Positions 39,001 to 45,800 of a stretch of 64,000 bases of DNA are shown in pieces; the stretch's first letter is position 1; each line of letters opens with the position of its first letter. The notes beneath the pieces are model-generated. The model ran no database searches, was not told the origin of the DNA, and saw nothing but the letters and a program-made list of their open reading frames with translations. A program made the translations under genes and the position numbers. The DNA comes from Oncomelania hupensis (Eukaryota; Mollusca; Gastropoda; Littorinimorpha; Pomatiopsidae), in contig CM072522.1 of the NCBI GenBank assembly GCA_036898135.1, positions 30,743,755 to 30,807,754 on the forward strand. Reading direction: 5' to 3'.

Positions 39001-40665
39001 AACGTCGCTTAGCCTAGTTTACGCTTAAGGGGGGAGGTGTGTGACGATACAGACTCAATTAATTAACCACGCGCCTATGAATCGAGAAGAATGAATGAAT
39101 GTAGTGTGGGTATGACGCAATCAAATATAAATGACGTGAATCGCTGTGACGTCATATACTCTTCAGTACAAGTTGACAATGTTTTATTATCTTCAAAATA
39201 AAACTTGGAAGGTAAAATAACAGTTGATTTTTCAGAACACTTATTTAAATTATTACCTCTCAATATTCATGGAAAGATTATAACTCAGTGTTAGCGACGC
39301 CTAGCAACCGAGAGAATAGTTGTCTTTGGAGACCTTTAGCAACAGCAGTTGGAAACTGAGGCTGTAACCCGCAACACGTAGATCTGTGGTCAGAGCAGAA
39401 AACAGTGCGCTTAAGGGCTTACAACTGGCCAACTCACTTCACACACCGTCTGGGTGCAAGTACTGTCTTTCCGCAGTCCGCGGGTGTTATTTTCTTTTAC
39501 TTTGTGCAAGAGGAATCCATCAAATGTGATGTCAGCGAAGAGACTCTAGCTGGTAGGTGTGGCGGCCATGCATGCAAGCAAGGACTTGACCGTTATGGCC
39601 ACCCTTGTCTTATCCCTCGCTTCATTCACTCATTCACTCATTCATCACTTATAGTTTTGCTTATATATATTTATCATCAGCATCACCATGTGTTTTATTC
39701 TTCCTATGTATTATTATATTAAAAAAACAATGTACACGATAGAATAATTTGATATCGTGGTTGCCTGTGTCAAAGGTCACAGTAGTGATGCCAGCAGTTG
39801 CTTCTGTATATCATTGTCTTTATACAATTTATAAGAAACATTCAGATTAGCGATTCAGACGCTGTCTGCAGTTCAGAGGCATTCACTACTGGGTCCTGAA
39901 GGCGAAAATAAACATTATCTACGTGAATCGAATCCTTCTGACTGTTACAGAGGGGAGTTTTCGTTATCAACTAGCGTTCATCGTCCTCCATTGACTGTCC
40001 ACGTTACTGTTCATCATTTATTGGTTTTACCGTTCCGTCAACCGACGACCGTTCTGCGTTCGCCGTCGTCCTTCATCGGTTCTTCTCCGTCGTCCGCTGT
40101 CATTTATCCTTCATCGTCTCTTCACCGTTGATTCTTCACTGACATTAGCTAAGTAATGACGATACTTGCCTGCCAACGAAACATGGACAAATCTCGCTGA
40201 CAGGCAGCATCTGAATTGTTAATATATTTTGTTCTTTTGTTTAGTAAATTAATGAATACACATCACGTTCCATCGAATCATCTCATTAATAAATGTTGAA
40301 AATTTAAGACAAATAGAGTCGCATCTTTTTTGTATGAAAAAAGCAGGTGATGGAAGAGACTTCATTCTCTTATTTATTTTCTTAGGGCATAGTTATCTGC
40401 CCCATCACCGATAATACGTGACAACGTCTGAATGTGTAATTTATTATGCTCGATGCGTAAAGTAAACAGGTCTGCTCACCCCCACCCCCACCCCACCCAA
40501 AATGGCTGAAGGCACTCACAAGTTAAGGAGGAAAATGGCAATTTGTGTGTGGGAGGTAAGGGCTAAGTTGTGACCAACACTGCACCACGTGATGTACACC
40601 TCTCTCTCCAGCAGCACGCTCTCTCCTTCACTGTCCTCTTCTCCAGGCATGGTCACTGTGAGCAA
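24400..40665 (-). CDS. Gene 2: C2H2 zinc-finger protein with N-terminal Cys module and AT-hook-like motifs
   Basis: Spliced model on the minus strand: 40520-40665, 28721-28847, 24400-27099, giving 990 codons plus stop; the phases (0/2, 2/0, 0) agree at every junction. Order: EREVYITWCSVG block with HTQIAIFLL, zinc-ribbon-like CNLCGSPLSRLCRYC, an acidic and Lys/Arg-rich linker with three GRP motifs (KRGRPKK, ERGRPTK, RRGRPRL), five 20-residue repeats, 13 C2H2 fingers, and an acidic Asp/Asn-rich tail. It is probably a nuclear DNA-binding regulator; AT-hooks would bind the minor groove of AT DNA. Gene 3 shares the N-terminal blocks. The first exon was not found. A complete LTR retrotransposon lies antisense in the intron 28848-40519. 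Confidence 0.82.
26458..26757 (-). repeat. Five 60-bp coding repeats in gene 2
   Basis: Five 20-codon units with a Tyr/Pro start and a KR centre (for example YLPKARRSNPSKEIPDEAQG and YLPSEKRKSGEGTQNNDLLR). The spacing is exactly 60 bp each, but the sequence is well diverged, so this is an old, frame-preserving expansion. Confidence 0.75.
27228..27452 (+). repeat. Inverted repeat copy A, TTAA-flanked terminus
   Basis: About 225 bp in gene 2 intron ending in CCAGCTTAAGG followed by TTAA (27453-27456). It matches 28439-28675 in inverted orientation (GAAGCCATTGGATTCCGATA, TGGTAAAAGGGAAATAA). The terminus resembles a piggyBac-like inverted repeat. No left terminus was found. Confidence 0.55.
27862..27970 (+). 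repeat. 20-bp minisatellite, five units
   Basis: Units of TAAATCTGTACAGTGCAGGC repeated five times inside the gene 2 intron. Confidence 0.92.
28170..28368 (+). pseudogene. Possible piggyBac-type transposase N-terminal relic
   Basis: From ATG at 28173 the frame reads MASQKKRFHSAREGAQLV then an Asp/Ser-rich NDSDDPDKS stretch. The style (RF/RT.A.E.. helix, then acidic run) resembles piggyBac transposase N-termini, and the position between two TTAA-bordered repeats fits. There is no catalytic domain. Weak call. Confidence 0.3.
28439..28675 (-). repeat. Inverted repeat copy B, TTAA-flanked terminus
   Basis: TTAA (28435-28438) then CCCTTAAACTGGCTGTCACC, continuing as the inverted match of copy A at 27228-27452. 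Copies A and B point at each other across about 1 kb. Confidence 0.55.
28721..28847 (-). CDS. Gene 2 exon encoding the zinc-ribbon-like module
   Basis: Acceptor tttatgtttcag, donor CAG|GTGATT. The first base completes a phase-2 codon, followed by 42 full codons. It holds YLTR, then CNLCGSPLSRLCRYCLA, a CX2CX7CX2C arrangement. Gene 3 has the same motif after an acceptor of the same phase. It is too short for the ORF track but supported by homology and phase. Confidence 0.85.
28848..31300. other. Gene 2 large intron, right of the Cys exon: no exon seen
   Basis: AT-rich intron with a small poly-C run at 29200-29211. A minus-strand frame near 29515-29600 ends in an acidic EEESDEDDE stretch and stop, but I see no convincing splice context. 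A degenerate SINE is at 30110-30470. Confidence 0.5.
30110..30470 (-). mobile_element. SINE family A, degenerate copy
   Basis: Begins TTACATATATAGCGCTTTAT, then CTGCTCAAGGTGATGGGCGA, GAGCACAATCCTGG, CTAGTGCTTGCTAGGCATGT and TTTATACTCTCATCTCAAGG, colinear with the 17440 copy but strongly diverged. Confidence 0.7.
31310..31922. mobile_element. pogo/Tigger-like MITE, 613 bp
   Basis: Left end CAGTGAAACCTCCGGTATAC; right end, inverted, CAGTGGAACCTCCGGTATCC. TA flanks both ends (31308-31309 and 31923-31924), as expected for the Tc1/mariner superfamily. The interior has scattered GGTCGTATA words but no transposase. Confidence 0.8.
32029..32033 (+). repeat. Target site duplication ACGTC (left)
   Basis: ACGTC precedes the 5' LTR and recurs at 40424-40428 after the 3' LTR. 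Five bp is normal for Ty3/Gypsy integrases. Confidence 0.9.
32034..33417 (+). repeat. 5' LTR
   Basis: 1384 bp, offset exactly 7006 bp from the 3' LTR; all stretches I compared match. A TATATATA run near 32656 and AATAAA at 32901-32906 are candidate promoter and poly(A) signal. Short frames inside it occur identically in both LTRs and are not considered genes. Confidence 0.93.
33422..33439 (+). other. Primer binding site, tRNA-Pro type
   Basis: TGGGGGCTCGTCCGGGAT, 4 bp after the 5' LTR. This 18-mer is the classic complement of the 3' end of tRNA-Pro, known from murine leukaemia virus and other elements. Confidence 0.85.
33440..34636 (+). other. Untranslated leader of the LTR element
   Basis: About 1.2 kb between the primer binding site and the gag-pol ATG, without a long frame. 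Presumably it holds packaging and dimerisation signals; none can be pointed to. Confidence 0.6.
34637..38989 (+). CDS. Gag-Pol polyprotein: SCAN-like Gag, CCHC, protease, integrase, RT, RNase H
   Basis: 1450 residues in one frame. Residues 40-105 are a charged coiled coil with three 11-residue repeats. Residues ~120-285 are Gag; 202-282 look SCAN-like (LFVQEKFLGGLP, FVREREP.NMEEAL). Zinc knuckle C339-C342-H346-C351 has CX2CX3HX4C, one residue shorter than usual. Protease DTGAS starts at D409. Integrase zinc domain H602, H609, C639, C642; catalytic D672, D732, E768 (35-residue D-E spacing); GPY at 909. Reverse transcriptase active site FMDD 1184-1187. RNase H acidic residues near D1335, D1401, D1444. 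No frameshift separates gag from pol. It lacks env and a chromodomain. Confidence 0.95.
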   Translation: MSVTTRAQSKQMELGEIFVRAKAQGEALGLTGTDLRDYIKEIESEERRLQAEAQSDERRLQAEAQSDERRLQAEAEAERRRNDFELERLRLQANVEANTNSNAAELSLSRTNNCRSDKFKVKLPYFEDKDDLETYLRTFERTATIQEWEREEWAPRLGTLLKGKAREVYSMLSDSDAADYDTLRKALLLRFRLTAEEYRKKFREAKRQQGESTQEYAAKLNLWLDRWQELADKNDTYDDLRDLFVQEKFLGGLPYDQARFVREREPRNMEEALRFALIFESAKQSTATDHERPRRPNHHHFDNKRDDDKRKKSKERNDKGINIGDRSHEVPRSGNRSGCFGCGGDHRYRNCPGRKPQQKQHGQSAAAIAKELAQAEETKEKLCETCCAIPFTPECRVIVEGVGTTALRDTGASLCIVRKDLIPEQCLTGESIEIVLASAPEKRTLPIARVEMDTPYFEGTTEVAVMDNPVSSVLIGNYRRDGSGVLQPVSVYPIRDICATVLTRASMQKKTPPLRVSTSLLGDVTPNELSTAQKEDATLANVRRLADQKTPVKEGRGKGEKVIATYEWKKDILYRVFHKGNKEYKQVVVPKKYRQEVLRLAHDIPMAGHLGVTKTKCRIWNDFVWPGICEDVRRYCASCDACQRSSSKGATRKVPLGRMPVIDTPFERVAVDLIGPIIPCSDRGHRYILTVVDYATRYVEAKALKTAKADEVSEALWEMWTRLGVPREILTDNGSQFVGELAQEVNRLLSVKGLKTSPRHAQGNGLVERYNGTIKAMMKHMCQEQPKEWDRYVPALLFAIREVPQESLKFSPFELLYGRTVRGPMQILKELWTKEEQCDETRTTFQYVVDLRNRIEDTCNMAKQNLQKAATKQARNFNKRTKARKFKVGDKVLLLLPNKNNKLQMTWKGPYIVTDKLNECDYKILVGDKERVYHANILKGYVSRNDVETHIVAVVMIDTEEDEREGNRMTHIPIVQLERKEGPTDVNVSEELPDKQQRQVRQLCKEFDNVLTDLPGKTQLAECDIKQEENKPVYVRQYPLPHSKVEVIGQEVDAMLKLGVIEPAASPYSAPVVLVQKKDGSNRFCIDYRKLNQTTVFDAEPMPDIDQIFAKLSNKRYFSKLDLTKGYWQIPMKTSDKEKTAFTTPQGQFQWITMPFGLKNAGAVFTRMMRKLLRPFDQNVVSNFMDDVLIATETWEEHVKILRQVLSGLDECQLKAKPSKCYLGFKNLTFLGHEIGEGTIRPEDDKLQKVRDAQPPQTKKELRAFLGLAGYYRKFVPNFATIALPLTDKTKKGQPEHVVWDETSDRAFNTLKRKLCQKPIMCMPDHKRPYVLRTDASDRGVGAVLLQDQGQGLQPVAYASKKLSAAETKYATIEKECLAIVWGIQKFEQYLFGTTFTIETDHQPLQYLRKTRTENGRLMRWAIRLQQYNFTVKVIKGKDNVGADYLSRAT
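34772..34861 (+). repeat. Three 33-bp repeats in gag
   Basis: GAGCGACGTCTGCAGGCCGA followed by AGCACAGTCAGAC, repeated almost exactly, encodes ERRLQAEAQSD units of the N-terminal coiled coil. Confidence 0.9.
39027..39039 (+). other. Polypurine tract
   Basis: AAGGGGGGAGGTG directly before the 3' LTR, the expected plus-strand primer. Confidence 0.85.
39040..40423 (+). repeat. 3' LTR
   Basis: Same 1384 bp as the 5' LTR; ends GTGACA and is followed by the ACGTC duplication (40424-40428). Confidence 0.93.
40520..40665 (-). CDS. Gene 2 exon encoding the EVYITWCSVG block
   Basis: Acceptor taatatttgcag, donor TT|GTGAGT; 146 nt, phase 0 in, phase 2 out, which fits the exon at 28721-28847. It reads VTMPGEEDSEGES, LLEREVYITWCSVG, then HTQIAIFLLN. 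About 25 of 34 residues from ER(D/E)VY to YLT match gene 3 by eye. An in-frame ATG lies six codons in, but the acceptor upstream suggests a further 5' exon. Confidence 0.8.
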
Positions 40666-40749
40666 CTGCAAATATTACTTCATATATATATATATATATT
40701 TTTTTTTTTTAAATAGAGAAATATTTCCTATTATTGTTGTATTTAATGG

Positions 40750-40865
40750 AACATGCCTCCTCCCAACACTGCACCCCATGAGGTAACCTCTCCCTCCAGG
40801 CTCATGGTCTGTTCCCCGCTGTCTTGGTCTACACTAATGGTCACTTTCCCACTGACCAAAAAGAA
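40750..40865 (-). pseudogene. Decayed tandem copy of gene 2 exon (copy 2)
   Basis: Keeps an acceptor-like aattgcag and reads KVTISVDQDSGEQTMSLEGEV in several matching positions with the real exon, then loses bases within the TACATCACGTGGTGC block and shifts frame. No donor remains. The flanking intron (TTTCCTATTATTGTTGTATT) is duplicated too. Confidence 0.65.
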
Positions 40866-40944
40866 CTGCAATTATTATATTAAATTTTAAAAAAATGAAG
40901 AATTTCCTTATTATGGTTGTATTTATTGAATATGTAGGCACCCC

Positions 40945-41008
40945 AGGCTCTTTCTTTGATGCTGTCCTCGTCTCCATGCATAGAAAGTTTCACATTGGTC
41001 ATCAGCAA
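40945..41008 (-). pseudogene. Decayed tandem copy of gene 2 exon (copy 3)
   Basis: After actgcag reads LLMTNVKLSMHGDEDSIKER, parallel to LLTVTMPGEEDSEGES of the intact exon, then breaks off at GAGCCTGGGG. Flanking AAGAATTTCCTTATTATGGT matches the copy 2 flank. Confidence 0.55.
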
Positions 41009-42662
41009 CTGCAGTATAATTTAAACATTACATTACATGATTATTGCTTTAGGTCCAGCGAACTTTTCTGAGCCAAATCAGGACCGGACAACCCTTGATC
41101 CGCATGTGAAAAAAAATTTTTGTTTTAAATGTGATACCAATTATCATTTAAAGAGAAAAAAGTGAACATACAATTACAAAACATCAGATAAGTAAATTAT
41201 AAAATACAACAAAGATGAACAAAAAAATCAAAGGATTAAAAAAAAAAAAAAACCACCACTGCCGCAAAACAACTTTTTTTATTTAATATTTTAAAAAGGA
41301 ATGAATCGCTGACCTTCTCCCCAAATATATATTACAATAAACATCTTTCTAATCTGCATATATGGAAGACAGCTTGCTCAAGTGCAACATGTGGTACTGA
41401 ACTGCAGTGATGATTACATTAGATTAATTTCAATAATCAATACTCGTATCTTTCTATTCTTACATTACAAGTTACAATCATTAACTCCCATACAAACATT
41501 TGTTTGCCCTCTCTCTCTCTCTCTCTCTCTCTCTTCTTTTTTCCAGCTGATAAAACGTAAATGTCCGTTAAATCTAAATTCAGGCAACTCTTTGAAGGGC
41601 ATGCACTGTTTTCCCCACCTGTTGCTGATATCTTTATAGACACCAATTAAAGCTCGCATTGCCATGATGAATCCGTGATGAAGGTCATCAGTTAAGATGT
41701 TATGTTCGGAAGACATTTAGAAATAGCATAAAGAAAACTAGTGTTAATATGTCAGATTTTGCTTGCTTGGATAATGTTGTTTCCGCAAATTACCGATCAA
41801 AATCTGCGTTGCCTAGGCTAAATAAACCGGTGGGTCTCAGAAATGCGCAGGTTTTTGTATCGATATTTATTATTGAACACAGAAACAAAAACCAAAAATC
41901 CCACTTCCTTCCTACACTCCAACGACCTCTTTAAAAAAAATAAGGAAAAAATCTAAACTATCACGTGCAAAAAGGTAGGTGAAATAAAAAGCAAAGTACA
42001 CTGACATAATAATTGCAACAATGTAACGAAAACGAAAAAATATTCGTTACCTCAGAAATGAAAATGGAATTATACAGCCATGGTTTATAAAAGCGAAAGT
42101 GACTAAATGCAGCGCAAAGCATACATGCCAACGATTCTCTTGTTACGTTGTATGATGTGGAAGCATAAACATATATTTAAAGCAATTATATAATATTGAT
42201 AATTGGATAGAAGAAGGCATGCTGCTATGGAGACAGTAGTCTTTTTTTTAATTAATTAGTTATAACACGATTTTTGTGTGTAGACAAAATAAGGGGAATT
42301 ACTCTTCTATATTAGCAAAAATAATGCGTCCGATTTCGGCATAAGTTACGGTTTGTTTTGGGATCTATAGTCCAGTGACTGTTTATTGCCTTAATTTTGC
42401 ACAAGTTCTTTCTTTCCTTTTTTTTTTTTAAATTTTAAAAAAAAAAGTAATGAATACCATTTAGCATTTTATAATTTTAGACCTGTTTGAAATTGTTTTT
42501 GTTCTCAGTCTTTCAGTTTCATTTCTTTCTTTCTTTCTTTTTGGTTTTCTCAGCAATTTCGGCCTGATCCAGTGATCAATTTTAGTTTCTAGATTTATGT
42601 TCTGACAAAATTATCACATTTTCTTCACTGCATTCCTTTGCTTCACACTGACTTGTTCACAG
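41009..42662. promoter_or_regulatory. Region between divergent genes 2 and 3
   Basis: Head-to-head genes share this ~1.65 kb. It contains an inverted R1 tail (41035-41103), a (CT)n tract (41510-41534), and a minus-strand frame 41465-41716 (MSSEHNILTDD...) that might be a gene 2 5' exon but whose splice phase I could not fit. First exons and promoters of both genes should lie here. No TATA box can be assigned with confidence. Confidence 0.4.
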
Positions 42663-42894
42663 GCTGATTTGACACTGCCATGGCTGAGCAAGGAAATGGG
42701 GAGAGGTGTACACTAGACAACTTTGAACCAGAATGTCTGCTGGCCGCAAATGCAGCACACGCCACACCAAAAGAGAATGTTCCTTTGACAGAACACGTGA
42801 CCATGGAAAGGGACGTGTACATCACATGGTGCAGTGTTGGAGACAGTCTGTCTCTCTCTTCACACACCCAAATTGCTGCTTTTCTACTTGACAA
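42663..42894 (+). CDS. Gene 3 first coding exon
   Basis: Acceptor-like gacttgttcacag at 42662, ATG at 42680 in good context (GCCATGG), donor AA|GTGAGT. 215 coding nt end in phase 2, fitting the acceptor at 47799. It carries MERDVYITWCSVG and HTQIAAFLLD. The acceptor implies an upstream non-coding exon. Confidence 0.82.
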
Positions 42895-45800
42895 GTGAGT
42901 ATCGATTTGCACATTTTTACTGCTTCTTCTTCTTTCTTCTTTCATTGGGGGGCTGCCACCCTCAGCTTATTGAGGACTCTGCAGCCAAATGCTGGGTATG
43001 TTCTTGTTACCGGCACTCACCCGTCTAGGACATGAGCGTCAGGATCTTTAAAGTCCGTTATGATGGAGTGCATGCGACACAGACTAGACCTCGGTTTATA
43101 CTCTCATCCGAAGGAGTAGGAAACGGGAGTAAAGTGTCTTTCCCAAGGACACAACACAATGGCCCGGACAGGGCTCGAACCCGGGACTTTCAGATCCGCA
43201 AGCCGAAGCACTACCATTAGACCACCGTGACTCTGGGGAGGTTGGAGGACAACATTTGAGAATTGACTGGCTTGACATTGAGTGAAGTCATGAGGGTTTC
43301 TGAGGACAGAGAAAGATGGAGTAAGCTGGTTAAACGATCATCTGTGGTGCCCGGACCACTTACGGAATAGGATAGGATGGTTAGGATAGTCATGCTGTAT
43401 AAATATGGGAAAGTTATGACAACCGTTTTGCCTTTAATTTATTTGTGTTCTTTTGACATTGGACGCATCATGTGGTGATATGGGTTGCAAAACTGAAAGT
43501 GCCAACATTAGAGCAAAGACCGATCAAAAGATCAAATAAAAGTAAAATTTAACCCTTAGCCTGCTGACATGTTTTTCCTGCTCTGTGGTAAAGAAAATTT
43601 TGACTTACGATTAAAAACACACATGCCTTATTATATATGCCATTGTTGCTAAACTATTACACCTAGATATATAAAAGTATATATTAAATGAAAGGAAATT
43701 GAATAAAGATTCCAAAGAACAGACACAAAAAAGTGTAAGATTGTTGGTTAGTACAATTATGGGATGGAAAGTTAGGGGCATGAGCAAACAAATTCACTCT
43801 CACTCAACTGCACACTCATCATACGCAAAGATTTGCAAAATAGAAATAAGATTTATTACAAAAAATTATGTGAACCAAAATGGACTGTAATCAAAGCCTG
43901 ATAAATACAGAAATAGTCTGTGTAAAAGGCAAATAATATTATTATAGATCTAGTGAAAATAACAAAGTTTTTTTTTCACCTATCATCGTCTGCTAAAGAT
44001 TGTAGGCGGCGATCTTCTTCTTTGTCCAAATTGTAATCACTCCCTCCAGCCTCCGTCAAATAAACATCATCACCCGCATCAAAATCTTTATCCCCACTAT
44101 CATCATCAAAGTTTTCTTTTTGAAACATTTGCGCCACCTCTTCTGCCGTGTGTGTTCTGCGTGCCATGATGGCGACGAACGAGGCGGAAAATTTTGCCAG
44201 CAACAAGTGCTTCGACACATGCTTTTTGTTTGAAAATTACCTCTAAACCAAAAGATTTTTCTTTTCAAAACATTACAGTTGAAGGGAAACAACTTTTGTT
44301 TCATTATCATGACCAAGGATTTATTTTAATAAACGCTTTTACCTCCCTTATACTATCTCGTACAACGTTCGTAGACATCGCATTACTCTAGCGTTAAACA
44401 CCTCGTAATACGTATGTAGACAGCGCAGCCTAAAGGTTAAAAACAAAAATCAGTTCTATATGTGAGTTACAAGTTTAGTAAATTATATTAACCATTTAAT
44501 ATTACTAGCAAAAATGTGTATCGGAATCTTCAGATGTAATACGCCAATTGACATTTCATTTTTGTTTGAACGTGAATTAACCTTGAGAAAATTAGATCAG
44601 TAAATATGTATGTAAAATAAATAAATAAATAAATAAATATTTTTAAAAAAAAAAGAAAAGATAAGGTGCGTTTTTTTTTTTTTAAAGAAAAAAAAAAGTT
44701 CTATATGTGAGTACTAATTTATATGGTAAATGTTCGTTCTCTTATCAGGGCCCTACCGGTCCTGATTTGGCTCGGAAGAGTCCGCTGGACCTAAAGCAAC
44801 AATTATGTAATGTAATGTAATCAGGGCCCTAATTTTTAGAACAAGTTGCCTGTTTCTCTTAGAAATTCATCTTCAGTTCAGACATTTAAATCCTTCTAAA
44901 GCTCATTATTTTCTTTCCTCCCAGTGAAATGAATGAAACAAATCTGTAAAGTCACAGTTCACATGCGTGTGGGTGTGTGTGAGTCTTTGTCTATACACAG
45001 CTTTAAGTAGTTGTCGCGGGTGACAAATAACAGGTTTTGATCGCGGAGATCATACCTTATTGCTACTGTTATAACTGACAGTTTGGAGATCATTGAGTAA
45101 AGTTGAAGAGTCTTTTTTTGTTAAATAATATAATGTAATTTTCCCTTTTGTGAAAATAAAAATTCTTTGTCCTCAATCGGTTAAAGACTTTTTTTTCATA
45201 ATTGTCATAATAATCAAACATGAAACGCAGGCTCGCCAAATTGTCATAAAGTTCTTGTTGCGTTTTATAAAATAATTAGCTTTATTCTCAGAAGATTCCT
45301 ACAAACCTGATATTAGTTTGTAAACAGTTTTTAATGTTCCAATTTCACGTATACACACATTCATCAAAAGGCCTTTCTTATACAATTACACAAGTTGAGA
45401 CAGAGAGACAAACTTGAAACACTGAAGATGTCAAATGCACAACAGTGGGAACACAACTCCAATATACGTTTTGCTAATTTTATGGTTCTCTACTTTCTCA
45501 CTCCAAGGTAGTAGAATAATAAAATGGAATTTAAAAAATATATATTCAAGAAAACTATAAGTCCTAAAGTAATAAAATAATAAGTAGCTGAATTTATGAA
45601 TTTATCTCTGAAGCAATCCTGATCCCAGTCTGACAGACAGTTACATTTACCAAATTATGAACATATTTTAAGCATTTACAAAATTAGCTTCAATATCATA
45701 TTTCCAGCACGTAAATCATAAAATATAAATATTCAAATTACCATGTCTGTCATGAACAGAATCCAGAAGCACCACAGTGAAAAACAGAAGTAGCCTACAT

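Larger units (their letters stand above)
32034..40423 (+). mobile_element. Complete Gmr1-like Ty3/Gypsy LTR retrotransposon, 8390 bp
   Basis: Two 1384-bp LTRs starting TGTGACG and ending GTGACA, tRNA-Pro-type primer binding site, 1.2-kb leader, one gag-pol frame, polypurine tract and 5-bp target duplication. Domain order is Gag, protease, integrase, reverse transcriptase, RNase H, with integrase before reverse transcriptase. That order is a hallmark of the Gmr1-like group of Ty3/Gypsy elements, first described in deuterostomes. No env-like frame. It lies antisense to gene 2, inside its intron. Everything needed for retrotransposition appears intact, and the LTRs look identical, so insertion is very recent. 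Confidence 0.95.

Noticed and set aside
32034..40423. Endogenous retrovirus interpretation
   Set aside because: No env-like frame after pol, integrase-before-RT order and Gypsy-type RT; it is an LTR retrotransposon rather than a virus copy.
40589..40786. Plus-strand frame across the gene 2 exon and AT repeat
   Set aside because: Shadow of the minus-strand exon 40520-40665 extended through a (TA)n run.
41465..41716. Minus-strand frame MSSEHNILTDD... as gene 2 first exon
   Set aside because: Position and codon look are suggestive, but no donor gives the phase 0 needed by the exon at 40665, and no homolog with gene 3 is visible. Left unassigned.
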